From assembly GCF_004801405.1 (NCBI RefSeq), contig NZ_SSOB01000034.1, positions 1-64,000 of the forward strand: a stretch of 64,000 bases of DNA, written 5' to 3'. This stretch comes from Cohnella fermenti. Its GTDB lineage: Bacteria; Bacillota; Bacilli; Paenibacillales; Paenibacillaceae. The notes under the pieces were generated by a model that was given only the letters and a program-made list of their open reading frames with translations, was not told the DNA's origin and did not search any database. Below are positions 1-8,860 of the stretch, in pieces; position 1 is the stretch's first letter, and every line of letters starts with the position of its first letter. Made by a program: the position numbers and the translations under genes.

Positions 1-105
1 TAAACGACTCTGTTGCCAGCTTCGCTCCAAGACTCGCTATTGGTGGCGTGGCTTCGCCTTTTCCAAGCAGGGTTTCCACCTGCTAAGTTACTCAACCTAT
101 GCTCG
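1..105 (-). other. Unassigned edge block, possibly a group II intron RNA fragment
   Basis: No convincing protein is encoded here. Read on the minus strand, the block has a small stem (AGCAGG paired with CCTGCT around a GGAAA-like loop) followed by short self-complementary blocks such as GGCGAAGCCACGCC. That texture resembles the structured RNA part of bacterial group II introns, but no GTGCG 5' end or reverse transcriptase is visible, and the left edge cuts the block off. The assignment is a guess from appearance. Confidence 0.2.
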
Positions 106-290
106 GTCGCTCTGATTTTTCACATTCATTCGCCGTCTCGCCCCCCTCCCAGGCGCTTTTTATGTGGTTTTTCGCATTCATTCGCCCATTCCACCCTCAC
201 ACCGGCGCTTTTTATGCGGTTTTTCACATTCATTCGGCAACTTCGCCGCATTTCGGAATTTTTTATGTGGTTTTTCGCATTCATTCGGCG
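106..290. repeat. Phased palindrome array, locus 1 (four units)
   Basis: Four copies of a 16-bp imperfect palindrome start at 110 (degenerate left arm), 162, 214 and 265, that is, at 52, 52 and 51 bp steps. The three good copies read ATGTGGTTTTTCGCAT or ATGCGGTTTTTCACAT and are followed by TCATTCG. About 25 bp of poorly conserved sequence separates the conserved blocks. The open frames running through the array consist of the repeat translated and are not believed to be genes. The array lies downstream of the terminator of the zinc-ribbon gene. The rest of 290-384 shows nothing recognisable. Confidence 0.85.
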
Positions 291-384
291 CCCCCGTCGA
301 ATTCGGCGAATCCGGGCTGGCAGCGAATAAACGCCCCCTGTCGGTCCCTATGCCGGTTCTATGGGCGGCGGAATAACGAGACAA

Positions 385-421
385 CGAGAGGCCGAGCGGA
401 CTTGCGTCCGTCGGCCTCTCG
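385..421 (-). terminator. Hairpin terminator of the zinc-ribbon gene
   Basis: An 11-bp perfect stem (CGAGAGGCCGA with TCGGCCTCTCG) encloses a 15-nt loop. It lies about 47 bp beyond the stop codon of the minus-strand zinc-ribbon gene. The following minus-strand sequence is moderately T-rich (TTGTCTCGTT). Confidence 0.65.
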
Positions 422-467
422 CGTGTTCCCGTATTCACCTTGGCAGCCGGCCGCTTGCGAAGAACCG

Positions 468-1022
468 TTACGCCGGCTGCCCGCAGCTTGGGCAGAACTT
501 CGTGCCCGGGGCCAGCTCCTCGCCGCAGCCCGCGCAGAATACCGTTGCCGCCTCGACCGCCGGCTGCTCCTCTTCCTCCGCCGGCTCGGCGGCGTCCACG
601 ATCTCGGACTCGTCCGGGATCGAATCGACCGGCACCGCGACGGCCGCCGCGGGAGCCGGGATGTCGAACTTGTGCCCGCACTTCGGACAGAACTTCGTCT
701 CATAGTCCACCGTGTTGCCGCACACGCATTCCTTCTCGTTGCGCAGCGCGCGGATGCGATCCTCCAGCGCTTCGATGTCCTTGCGGATGCCGCCGATCGC
801 CTCGCATTCCGGGATGATCTGGCTCTCCGCCTGGGACAGGTCCTTGGCCAGATACGCCTGATAGACCGCCTCGCCGATGACTGCGAAGCGCTTGTCGATC
901 TCCTTGCGCTTGCCGGAGATCTGCGTGTGCAGCTTCGTGATCTCCACGGTCTGCTGCGCCTTCTCGGTTGCCGTCGATACTCCCTTGCTGACCGTCTCGG
1001 TAAACTTTTTCAGAAAACTCAT
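468..1022 (-). CDS. Double zinc-ribbon protein with coiled-coil N-terminus
   Basis: This 184-residue protein of unknown function has three parts. Residues 1-95 are charged and predicted helical/coiled coil, with a short amphipathic N-terminus (MSFLKKFTETVSKG). A first zinc ribbon follows around residues 98-117 (CVCG ... CPKCG). After an acidic, alanine- and proline-rich linker comes a second ribbon at the C-terminus (CAGCG ... CPSCG). Such ribbons usually bind zinc structurally and mediate protein or nucleic-acid contacts. No enzyme domain is visible. The gene stands alone between a terminator and the DUF1361 gene. It is certainly protein-coding but its role cannot be given. Confidence 0.85.
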   Translation of the reverse strand: MSFLKKFTETVSKGVSTATEKAQQTVEITKLHTQISGKRKEIDKRFAVIGEAVYQAYLAKDLSQAESQIIPECEAIGGIRKDIEALEDRIRALRNEKECVCGNTVDYETKFCPKCGHKFDIPAPAAAVAVPVDSIPDESEIVDAAEPAEEEEQPAVEAATVFCAGCGEELAPGTKFCPSCGQPA

Positions 1023-1076
1023 CTTATCCGCCTCCCATTCGATCCAATCCTATTATCCCATACGCAACCGGCTTCG

Positions 1077-1817
1077 TCACGGTTTCGCACTCCGCCTGAC
1101 CGGCTCTCTCATCCCGCCGAACGAACCATATCTCAAGCTTATGATCGACAGGTATACGATAAGAATAAGCAGAGCGAACAAGATTGTAAAGACAAGACCG
1201 TGCCGATCGAGCCCCGACAGCACCCCGTCGATCAACCGGAACGGGCTGAACAGCACGTCCCAGCTATTGAGCCGGATCACCCGCCCAAGATAAACGCCGA
1301 ACCCGCCGAGGAATGACACGACCAGCACGAAGAGCCATCCCGCAGCACGGCCGAGAAACCCTTCGACCAGCTTGTGGAACTGGAACATCGACAGGTAGCC
1401 GAGCATGAGGCCGCACCAGGAGAACAGGAAGTACATAATCAGATCGAACCACAGAATAAGCGAGCTGGAGTCCCAGGTCCAATAATGCTCTTGCATGACG
1501 TGGATCAGGTCGGTCACCAGATAAGGAGCATTCGGATAGAACAGCAGCCAAGCGACTCCCAGAACAATGACGGACACCTTCCTGACGCCGTCGCCGATCA
1601 CCCGATTCGAGGCGATCATCGCGGCGGTCATGGAAGCGATAAGCGGTAGCCAGGCAAGGAACAGATTCCACAGGAGGAACCCGTGCCGGAACAGCTCCGT
1701 CTGATAAGCCCGGACGATGAGGAACAGAACGCACAGCGCGGACGTCCCGCATAGAACGAAGAACGCTGGCGAGAAGAGGGACGGCGCGGAATCGTCGCCG
1801 GGTCTCGGCAAGCTCAT
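1077..1817 (-). CDS. DUF1361 family integral membrane protein
   Basis: The 246-residue protein consists mostly of hydrophobic segments, about seven likely membrane helices. It shows the conserved pattern of the DUF1361 family: the WLLFYPNAPYLVTDLIH block around residues 90-106 and a later GFGVYLGRVIRLNSWD block around 170-186. The family is found across Firmicutes and its function is unknown. The gene is read on the minus strand just upstream of the zinc-ribbon gene (54 bp gap) and could be cotranscribed with it. Family assignment is by recognition of these motifs. Confidence 0.85.
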   Translation of the reverse strand: MSLPRPGDDSAPSLFSPAFFVLCGTSALCVLFLIVRAYQTELFRHGFLLWNLFLAWLPLIASMTAAMIASNRVIGDGVRKVSVIVLGVAWLLFYPNAPYLVTDLIHVMQEHYWTWDSSSLILWFDLIMYFLFSWCGLMLGYLSMFQFHKLVEGFLGRAAGWLFVLVVSFLGGFGVYLGRVIRLNSWDVLFSPFRLIDGVLSGLDRHGLVFTILFALLILIVYLSIISLRYGSFGGMREPVRRSAKP

Positions 1818-2004
1818 GAGCGAACCTCCTGTTGGATTTGATTTTTGTCGGGGGTTGATGCCCGATGGGTGTTTGATTTCCGTTGCGAAATGATACGATT
1901 CTCTTGTCTCTTATTAATTTCTTCGCGCGAAGGCTCTCCCCCTCCCCGCTCCGGCTGATAGAATGGAAAAATACCGCAACAACTCCCAAGGAGGTTTCCC
2001 TTCC

Positions 2005-2937
2005 ATGTCCAGATTCAAACTATCCGTCTTCACGGTGTCTACACCCGACTTAACCCCGAGCGAGACTTGCGAAGCAGCCAAAGCCGCCGGCATCGAAGGC
2101 ATCGAATGGCGCTGCAAGGACACTCCGGCAGAGGTTCTGAACGAAGCGCCGTCCTATTGGGGCCACAACCGCTCCACCTTGGCAACGGCTCCTTCGCCCG
2201 CCGAGATCGCTTCCCTGAACGACGCCGTCGCCGCCAGCGGGCGGAGCTCGATCGCCCTCGTTCCCTATCTGACCTGCGGCGATCTTGAGGGCACGGAGGC
2301 GCTGTTCCGTCTCGCGAAGACGATCGGAGCGTCCATGATCCGCGTCGGGGTGCCGGGGTATCAAGCCGAGATCGGGTACCATCCCCTGTTCGAAAAGGCA
2401 ACCGCTTACTTAAACGAAGTGGAGGCGATGGCGCGAGACTACGGGGTTCAAGCCCTGATCGAGATCCACCACGGCACGATCATTCCAAGCGCGTCCGCCG
2501 CCTTCCGTCTCGCCTCCCGTTACGATCCCGAGCGCATCGGCGTGCTGCTCGATCCGGGCAACATGATCTACGAGGGCATGGAGAACTTCCGCATGGGCAT
2601 GGAGATTCTCGGCCCCTACCTCGCCCACGTTCACGTGAAGAACGCGGGCTGGCAGCCGCAGCGGCTGGCGGACGGCAGCGAGCACCCCAACGCCGCCAAG
2701 GCGGCGGGCGCTCCCGGAGCGGACGCCTCCCCGCTCGACCCGATCGACTGGGCGTGCGGCTGGCGGTCGATCGCAAGCGGAGCCGTTCCGTGGAGAACCA
2801 TTCTGCGCGAGCTCGACGCGGTGGGCTACCGGGGCTGGCTCGGTGTAGAGGACTTCAGCGGCTCGTACGGCACCGCCGAGATGCTCCGCACGTTCGCCAC
2901 CCAGATTCGGACCTGGGAAGCCGAGCTCGGCCTCTGA
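2005..2937 (+). CDS. Sugar phosphate isomerase/epimerase-like TIM barrel protein
   Basis: This 310-residue protein belongs to the xylose-isomerase-like (AP endonuclease 2) TIM barrel superfamily. Likely metal and substrate residues lie in ALIEIHHG, LLDPGNM, HVHVKN and GVEDFSG, at the ends of successive barrel strands. Such proteins isomerise or epimerise sugars or inositol derivatives; the substrate here cannot be told. The start at 2005 is chosen because an AAGGAGG site lies 10 bp upstream at 1988-1994; a longer frame begins before that site and is unlikely. There is no signal peptide, so it is cytoplasmic. It is transcribed opposite to the glycogen operon and they share a bidirectional hairpin. 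Confidence 0.85.
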   Translation: MSRFKLSVFTVSTPDLTPSETCEAAKAAGIEGIEWRCKDTPAEVLNEAPSYWGHNRSTLATAPSPAEIASLNDAVAASGRSSIALVPYLTCGDLEGTEALFRLAKTIGASMIRVGVPGYQAEIGYHPLFEKATAYLNEVEAMARDYGVQALIEIHHGTIIPSASAAFRLASRYDPERIGVLLDPGNMIYEGMENFRMGMEILGPYLAHVHVKNAGWQPQRLADGSEHPNAAKAAGAPGADASPLDPIDWACGWRSIASGAVPWRTILRELDAVGYRGWLGVEDFSGSYGTAEMLRTFATQIRTWEAELGL

Positions 2938-2979
2938 GCCGCCCCAGGAGCGCACGAGCGCATCCGTTCCAACGCGACA

Positions 2980-3021
2980 AGAAGACCCGGCACCGCGCTC
3001 GCAGCGCGGACCGGGTCTTCT
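2980..3021. terminator. Bidirectional terminator between convergent genes
   Basis: An 11-bp perfect stem (AGAAGACCCGG with CCGGGTCTTCT) encloses a GC-rich loop that itself can pair (CGCGCT with AGCGCG). It sits between the convergent TIM-barrel gene and the GH15 gene, so it probably ends transcription from both sides. Confidence 0.75.
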
Positions 3022-3062
3022 GTTGTCTCGCAACTAGTCTCGCAACTATCCGGCAACGGGTG

Positions 3063-5066
3063 TTACGCGAGGGCGTCGCCGAACTCCCAATCCAAGGATG
3101 TGGCGAGGGCGGCAAGCTGCTCCCGCTTGCGCGCATACTTGCACACCGTGCTGACGTACGTCGCGTGGGACCACGTGAGCGGCGCCACGGACAGCGGCGT
3201 TCCGTCGAGCGGATGCAACTGCTCCGGCAAGTTCCCGCCCTCGATCGTGCCGCGGGACACCTTCTCGAGCGTGATCCGCGGCGCCTCCAGATCCTCCAGC
3301 CGCTTCGCCGTCTCGATCTGGAAGTTCGCCACCCAGAGCGTACAGATGATCCACGGATTGCCGGGAACCCGGTCCACGTCGTCGCTCTGCTGGAAGTAGT
3401 AGTCGTCCGTGTACCGCGCGATGCCGCCGACGTCCGTCTGAATCGCGAGCCCGGTCGCGATCGCGTTCATCGTCTTCGCGACCCGTTCGTCATCGGCCGG
3501 CAGCACGCCGAACTCGAACAGGCCGAACAGGCTGCTCTCGAGCGTCATGTCCTTCACCCAGACGCCGTCGCGCTGGACGAGTCCGCGCGCGAAGCGCCCC
3601 TGCTCCTCGTCCCACAGATGGCTCAGCATCCCCATCTTCATCCGCTCCGCCACATTGCGGTAGCGGTCGCTGCGCTCGTAGTCGCCGAACAGATCCGCGA
3701 AGTAGGCGGCCGCCATCAGCCCGCCGTATACCGAAGCGGTCGTGTACGTCCAGATGCCATAGCGTTCCTCCCACAGATCGTAGCTCGGCAGCGGAAGTCC
3801 GAGCGACGGCTCGACGAAGTCGCACAGGAACGAAGCCGCCTTGCGGACAAGTGTCGGATACAGCGCCTGCGACAGCTCGATCTCGCCTTGGCGCTCGTAG
3901 TCCTTCCACAGCGCGAACAGCACAAGCGCCGTCTCGTCCTCCTGGATCGGCAGGCGCGGGCTCCCTTGAACGACATACGGATGCCAGCTCGAGCCGACCG
4001 TGCCGTCCGGGTTGTACTTGTGGTACAGATAGCCTTCCGGCGAGAGCGCGCGGTTGCAGAAGTCGAAGAACGGCGCGATCGTGCCGTGATAGCCCGCGAG
4101 GCTCATCGCGTCGGCGACGAGCGCTCCGTCGCGGGGCCACATATAGCTGTAGTGGTCGCGATTGTACTGCAGGATGTCGGTGTCGTTCGCCGCCAGAATG
4201 GCCCCTCGCTCGTCGATCTGCGTTCGCACGATCAGCAGGCTGTGCTTGAACAGGCGAACGACTGCGGGCGGCAGATCGCCGAAGTCGCTCCCGGCCTTCG
4301 CCAGCCAATTGTTCCAGTAGATGACGATGCGGCTCAGCAGCTTCTCCGGATGGCTCTCGTGCACGTATTGGTCGAGCCGCTTCACTTCCTCGAGATCGGT
4401 GCCGACGGCCATCCAGTAATAGAACGTGCTCTCGCTGCCTCCCGGCACGTCCGCGCGGAAGCTGATCGTGCTGTCGACCGAGCCCTGCGCGATCGCATTG
4501 CCCATGAGCTCGCCGTCCTCGGCGTCCCGCCACGTTCCTTCCGCCGAATGGAACCGTTTGATGCCCGTGGAGAACTGATAGATGCCGCCGCCCTGGGAGC
4601 GGCCGTTAAACATGAAGTAGGAAGAACGCTTATAGTGGAAGACGGTCCGATTGCCCGGATAATAGGCGGCCGTATCGCCCACCTCGTTGCCGTCGATCAT
4701 CAGGTCATGATGGAAGAACACTCGAACTTCCTTCGCTTCCCCCGACAGGTTGCGGACGACCACCCGCTTGATGTAGATGCTGTCCCGTTGATGGATGCCG
4801 TCGTTGATGTGCAGCTCCAGGCCGAGCCCTTCGTGCCGGGCGATGACGTTGGTTACAAGCGAGTTGTCGATGTAGCCCAGCTCGATCTTCCAGCTCGGAT
4901 CGTCCAGCCAGACGAACTTCCCGTTGCACCATACCCCGAACCGGCACATCTGGCCTCCGATATGATTGAGCTGCCCGACATAGGGGAAGTACAGATCCCG
5001 CATGTAACAGTTGCGGTCCAGATTGATGAGCATTTTCCCATTCCCGATAACCAGATGGCGAGCCAT
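3063..5066 (-). CDS. GH15 family glucoamylase-like glycoside hydrolase
   Basis: The 667-residue protein resembles prokaryotic GH15 glucoamylase/glucodextranase-type enzymes: an N-terminal beta-sandwich (about 1-250) followed by an (alpha/alpha)6 barrel (about 270-640). Typical blocks are YMWPRDGALVADAM, YNPDGTVGSSWHPY, and WEERYGIWTYTTASVYGGL, whose glutamates are candidate general acid residues. Family members release glucose from alpha-glucan ends. There is no signal peptide, so it probably acts on cytoplasmic glycogen or maltodextrin. The start at 5066 has an AAGGAAGGGG-like site; the frame extends further upstream into glgA but that start lacks support. It follows glgA by 17 bp and is the last gene of the glg operon. 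Confidence 0.88.
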   Translation of the reverse strand: MARHLVIGNGKMLINLDRNCYMRDLYFPYVGQLNHIGGQMCRFGVWCNGKFVWLDDPSWKIELGYIDNSLVTNVIARHEGLGLELHINDGIHQRDSIYIKRVVVRNLSGEAKEVRVFFHHDLMIDGNEVGDTAAYYPGNRTVFHYKRSSYFMFNGRSQGGGIYQFSTGIKRFHSAEGTWRDAEDGELMGNAIAQGSVDSTISFRADVPGGSESTFYYWMAVGTDLEEVKRLDQYVHESHPEKLLSRIVIYWNNWLAKAGSDFGDLPPAVVRLFKHSLLIVRTQIDERGAILAANDTDILQYNRDHYSYMWPRDGALVADAMSLAGYHGTIAPFFDFCNRALSPEGYLYHKYNPDGTVGSSWHPYVVQGSPRLPIQEDETALVLFALWKDYERQGEIELSQALYPTLVRKAASFLCDFVEPSLGLPLPSYDLWEERYGIWTYTTASVYGGLMAAAYFADLFGDYERSDRYRNVAERMKMGMLSHLWDEEQGRFARGLVQRDGVWVKDMTLESSLFGLFEFGVLPADDERVAKTMNAIATGLAIQTDVGGIARYTDDYYFQQSDDVDRVPGNPWIICTLWVANFQIETAKRLEDLEAPRITLEKVSRGTIEGGNLPEQLHPLDGTPLSVAPLTWSHATYVSTVCKYARKREQLAALATSLDWEFGDALA

Positions 5067-5083
5067 AGCGTAATACCCCTTCC

Positions 5084-6520
5084 TTAGTTGACAAGTTCGC
5101 GATAGAGCTGCATGTATTCCCGAGCGGAGGATTCCCAGCCGTAATCCTGCTTCGCCCCGTTCGCAACGATCCTCTCCCACTCCTCGGGCCGGCGGTAGAA
5201 CGAGAGCGCCCGCTTCACCGTGTAGATCAAGTCATGCGCCGAAGCCGGGCCGAAGCTGAAGCCGTTGCCCGTGCCGGCGAATTCATTATATGCCTCGATC
5301 GTATCCCGAAGCCCTCCGGTCTCCCGGACAATCGGGACGGTGCGGTAACGCAGGGAGATTAATTGGCTGAGGCCGCAAGGCTCGAACCGCGAAGGCATCA
5401 GGAACATGTCCGAGCCCGCGTAGATGCGCCTTGCGAAGCCTTCGTTAAAGCCGAACCAGACGAACAGGCGGCCGGGATACCAGTCGATCGCGCGGCGGAA
5501 CAGCTGCTCGAACTTCGGCTCCCCCGACCCGAGGATGACGAGCTGCAGCTCCTCCTCCATGAGGGCGGGCAGCGCCTCCGCGATCAGGTCGAAGCCCTTC
5601 TGGTCGACCATGCGGGAGACGACGCCGACGACCGGAATGCGGGCATCCTCCTTGAAGCCGATCTCCCGCTGCAGAGCCAGCTTGTTCTGCCGCTTCTTCG
5701 CGAGCGAGCTGCGGTAATGGACCTTCACGTTCGGATCGGTCATCGGGTCGTAGCTCTGCGTGTCGATGCCGTTCACGATGCCGCGCAGATCCCACGCCCG
5801 CATCCGGAGGACGCCGTCCAGCTTCTCTCCGTACTCCCACGTCTGAATCTCGCCCGCGTACGTCGGGCTGACCGTCGTCAGCTTGTCCGCGTAGCGGAGG
5901 CCCGCCTTCATGCAGTTGCCGCCGCCGTAGAACTCGATGCCGTCCTCGGTGAACAAGTCGTCCCCCGCCGACAGCACGTCCTTCAGCTTCTCGCGGGAGA
6001 AGACGCCTTGATACTGAAGATTATGGATCGTGAACACCGTGCGGATATGGCGAAGCGCCGGATAGTGGGAATAGCGGGTTCGCAGCAGCATCGGAATGAG
6101 CCCGGTCTGCCAATCGTGGCAGTGTACGATATCCGGAAGCTTGTCCCGCTCCGAGCGCGCCAGCAGCTCCAGAACGGCGAAGTTGAAGAAGGCGTAACGC
6201 TCGATCTCTTCTTCGCCGTATCCGTACAGATACCCCCGGTGATAGAAATACTCGTTGTCGATCAGAAGGAACCTCACGCCGTCCACAACAAGCTCGAACA
6301 GGCCGCAATATTGAAGCCTCCAGCCGAGCGAGACATTGAAGTGCTCCAGGAACGTCGCCTTCTCCGCAAGCTCTGCCGGAATGGCCCCGTACTTGGGCAG
6401 AAGCACGGTCACTTCCGCCCCCAGCTTGGAGAGCGCCTTCGGCAGCGCTCCGACGACGTCCGCGAGGCCTCCCGACTTCACGAGCGGCACGGCCTCGGAC
6501 GCCGCGAACCAGACTTTCAT
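5084..6520 (-). CDS. glgA: Glycogen synthase
   Basis: GlgA transfers glucose from ADP-glucose to the non-reducing ends of glycogen (GT5, GT-B fold). The N-terminal block KSGGLADVVGALPKAL contains the ADP-glucose-binding KxGGL motif. The C-terminal half has SRFEPCGLSQLISLRY and ETGGLRDT, typical of the family. Length is about 478 residues, normal for bacterial GlgA. Two in-frame ATGs occur six bases apart; the one at 6520 is preferred because AAGGGGG lies 6 bp upstream of it, whereas the one at 6526 directly abuts that site. It follows glgD by 16 bp and belongs to the same operon. Confidence 0.97.
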   Translation of the reverse strand: MKVWFAASEAVPLVKSGGLADVVGALPKALSKLGAEVTVLLPKYGAIPAELAEKATFLEHFNVSLGWRLQYCGLFELVVDGVRFLLIDNEYFYHRGYLYGYGEEEIERYAFFNFAVLELLARSERDKLPDIVHCHDWQTGLIPMLLRTRYSHYPALRHIRTVFTIHNLQYQGVFSREKLKDVLSAGDDLFTEDGIEFYGGGNCMKAGLRYADKLTTVSPTYAGEIQTWEYGEKLDGVLRMRAWDLRGIVNGIDTQSYDPMTDPNVKVHYRSSLAKKRQNKLALQREIGFKEDARIPVVGVVSRMVDQKGFDLIAEALPALMEEELQLVILGSGEPKFEQLFRRAIDWYPGRLFVWFGFNEGFARRIYAGSDMFLMPSRFEPCGLSQLISLRYRTVPIVRETGGLRDTIEAYNEFAGTGNGFSFGPASAHDLIYTVKRALSFYRRPEEWERIVANGAKQDYGWESSAREYMQLYRELVN

Positions 6521-6536
6521 GGACATCCCCCTTGTA

Positions 6537-7649
6537 TCAGATTACGTTGCGCTTAAGCGCCATGAACGGCATCTCCGACGTCCCCCGCAGTTGCTGCTGC
6601 GGGCGAATCTCCACTTCCTTGTCGAGAATGCAATTCTCCAATCGGCCGTTCTCGCCGATGATTCCGTTCTGCATGACGATGCTGTTGCGCACGACCGCGC
6701 CCTTGCGCACCTTGACTCCGCGGAACAGAATGCTGTTCTCGACCGTCCCTTCGATCTCGCAGCCGTTCGCGACAAGCGAATGGATCGCCTGCGAGCCGGA
6801 GCGGTAACGGGTCGGCGGTTCGTCCTTCACCTTCGTGAAGATCGGACCCGGACGGAAGAACAGTTCGTTCCAGACGTCCGGATTCAGCAGCTCCATGTTG
6901 TGCCGGTAATACGACGGAATCGTATTGACGACGCCCAGATAACCGTCGTGCATGTAAGCGTCGACGTTCAGCTCGGACAGCCGCGGCACAATCGCATGGC
7001 GGACGAGATGATCCTTCCCTTGCGCAAGGGACGTCTCGACCAGATCCATGAGCAGATCCTTGCGCATGATGTACATCTCCATCGAGACGAGATCGCTCGC
7101 CAGGCGGCCGAAGTGATCCTGCATCTCCACGACGCGGCCGCCCGCATCCAGCTTGACCTTCCTCGTCAGTCCCGTTTGCGCATGGGGCCACTTCTTGCAG
7201 ACGACGGTAATGTCCGAGCCCTTCTCCCGATGCTGGTCCAGAATCGCCGCGAAGTCCACGTTGCAAGCCATATGGCTGCGCGCGACGACGACGTATTCCA
7301 GCCCGCTCCGGGCGAAGTAATCGCGGTTCCGATAGAACTGGTACAGATCGCCCTTGCCGAAGTCGGTCATGTCCTCCATCGACGGCGGAAGCACGAACAG
7401 GCCGTTCTGCTTGCGATGAAGATCCCAGTTGCCGCCCGAGCCGAGGTGGTCCATCAAGGAGCGGAACTTCGTGTGCGCGAAGACGGCGACCCGCGGCACG
7501 CCGGAATTGACCATCGACGACAGGACGAAGTCGATCAGGCGGTAGCGCCCGGCGAACGGAACCGTTGCGAGGCAGCGGCTCGCGGTCAGGCTCCCCATCT
7601 CTTCGGTCTCGTGAATCAGATTGATGACGCCCATCAGCGGGAGCTTCAT
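6537..7649 (-). CDS. glgD: GlgD, regulatory subunit of glucose-1-phosphate adenylyltransferase
   Basis: This 370-residue GlgC paralogue has the nucleotidyltransferase core (residues about 1-240) and a left-handed beta-helix C-terminus with hexapeptide-like turns ([18 protein letters not shown]). The N-terminus reads [16 protein letters not shown] instead of the [11 protein letters not shown] loop of GlgC, so the catalytic phosphate-binding loop is lost. In Bacillus, GlgD forms a complex with GlgC and raises its activity. The start codon overlaps the glgC stop by ATGA, and a GAGGAGG site lies inside the end of glgC. Translational coupling is likely. Confidence 0.95.
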   Translation of the reverse strand: MKLPLMGVINLIHETEEMGSLTASRCLATVPFAGRYRLIDFVLSSMVNSGVPRVAVFAHTKFRSLMDHLGSGGNWDLHRKQNGLFVLPPSMEDMTDFGKGDLYQFYRNRDYFARSGLEYVVVARSHMACNVDFAAILDQHREKGSDITVVCKKWPHAQTGLTRKVKLDAGGRVVEMQDHFGRLASDLVSMEMYIMRKDLLMDLVETSLAQGKDHLVRHAIVPRLSELNVDAYMHDGYLGVVNTIPSYYRHNMELLNPDVWNELFFRPGPIFTKVKDEPPTRYRSGSQAIHSLVANGCEIEGTVENSILFRGVKVRKGAVVRNSIVMQNGIIGENGRLENCILDKEVEIRPQQQLRGTSEMPFMALKRNVI

Positions 7650-8812
7650 ATCGGGTTCGCCTCCTCAAGCGGTTTCTCGAGCTTCACGACATCTCCGCTG
7701 CCGACCACGGCGATCTCCTCCGAAGCGGCGCTGCCGACCTGGCAGCCCTCGCCGACGACGGCTCCTTCGCCGACAATCGCGCGAACGACCTTCGCGCCGC
7801 GTCCGATAATCGCGCCCGGCATAATCACCGAATCCTCAATGACGCTCCCTTCGCCGACCTTGACGCCGTGGAACAGAACGGAGCGATTCACATGGCCCTC
7901 GACGACGCTTCCTTCGTTGATCATCGAGCTCAGCACGGTCGCTTCCGGGGACAGATATTGCGCCGGGCGATTCGGATTGACCGAATAGATGCGCCAATCG
8001 CGGTCGTACAGATCGAGCGACGGCTCTTCCTCGAGCAGGTCCATGTTCGCTTCCCACAGACTCTCGATCGTGCCGACGTCCTTCCAATAGCCATCGAACC
8101 GATAGGAATAGAGCCGGGATTGATCCGCGAGCAGCTTCGGAATGATGTCCTTGCCGAAGTCGTGGGAAGACGGCGAGGTCGCCTCGTCTGCGATCAGCGC
8201 TTCCTTCAGCACCCGCCAGGAGAAAATATAAACGCCCATCGAGGCGAGATTGCTCTTCGGCTGCTTCGGCTTCTCCGCGAACTCGACGACCCTGCCTTCC
8301 TCGTCGACGCTCAGGATGCCGAATCGGCTGGCGTCCGCCCACGGCACCGTAATAACGGCGATCGTCGCGTCCGCATGGTTCCTCTTATGCTGTTCGAGCA
8401 TAAGGCTGTAGTCCATCTTATAGATATGGTCGCCGGAGATGATCAGAACGTACTCCGGTTCGTATCTCTCTATGAATCCGATATTTTGATAGATGGCATT
8501 CGCCGTGCCCTTATACCAGACGCCGCCCTTCTGGCGCACGTAAGGCGGCAGAACGTGCATGCCCCCTTCGCGACGGTCGAGCCCCCATGGACTTCCGATT
8601 CCGAGATATTGATTCAGGACAAGCGGTTGGTACTGCGTCAGCACCCCGACGGTCTCGATCCCCGAATTGACGCAATTGCTGAGAGTAAAGTCAATGATGC
8701 GGTACTTGCCTCCGAAATGTACGGCCGGTTTGGCCAAATCCTTCGTGAGTACGCCCAATCGACGTCCTTCTCCTCCGGCTAGAAGCATGGCAATGCATTC
8801 ATTGCGGCTCAT
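7646..8812 (-). CDS. glgC: Glucose-1-phosphate adenylyltransferase catalytic subunit
   Basis: GlgC makes ADP-glucose from glucose-1-phosphate and ATP, the committed step of glycogen synthesis. The protein starts [19 protein letters not shown] and carries the GGEGxRL nucleotide loop, the [10 protein letters not shown] block and the [11 protein letters not shown] motif, followed by a beta-helix C-terminus. Its 388 residues match the family. The start at 8812 has an AGAGGAG site; a longer frame exists but lacks a good site. It follows glgB by 48 bp and overlaps glgD by one ATGA. Confidence 0.96.
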   Translation of the reverse strand: MSRNECIAMLLAGGEGRRLGVLTKDLAKPAVHFGGKYRIIDFTLSNCVNSGIETVGVLTQYQPLVLNQYLGIGSPWGLDRREGGMHVLPPYVRQKGGVWYKGTANAIYQNIGFIERYEPEYVLIISGDHIYKMDYSLMLEQHKRNHADATIAVITVPWADASRFGILSVDEEGRVVEFAEKPKQPKSNLASMGVYIFSWRVLKEALIADEATSPSSHDFGKDIIPKLLADQSRLYSYRFDGYWKDVGTIESLWEANMDLLEEEPSLDLYDRDWRIYSVNPNRPAQYLSPEATVLSSMINEGSVVEGHVNRSVLFHGVKVGEGSVIEDSVIMPGAIIGRGAKVVRAIVGEGAVVGEGCQVGSAASEEIAVVGSGDVVKLEKPLEEANPI

Positions 8813-8860
8813 AGGCACTACTCCTCTCTGTTCGATGGCTCCTTGCCTGCTCACGGGCCG

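Noticed and set aside
106-290. CRISPR array
   Set aside because: Spacing is regular, but each locus has only four units, spacers are shared between loci, units are divergent, and no cas genes occur in the window.
99-1316. Long plus-strand open frame across the array and two minus-strand genes
   Set aside because: It is the shadow of the GC-rich genes on the other strand. It translates the repeat and has no ribosome binding site.
2754-5087. 777-codon plus-strand frame opposite the GH15 gene
   Set aside because: It covers a recognised GH15 enzyme on the other strand; it is arginine-rich shadow coding.
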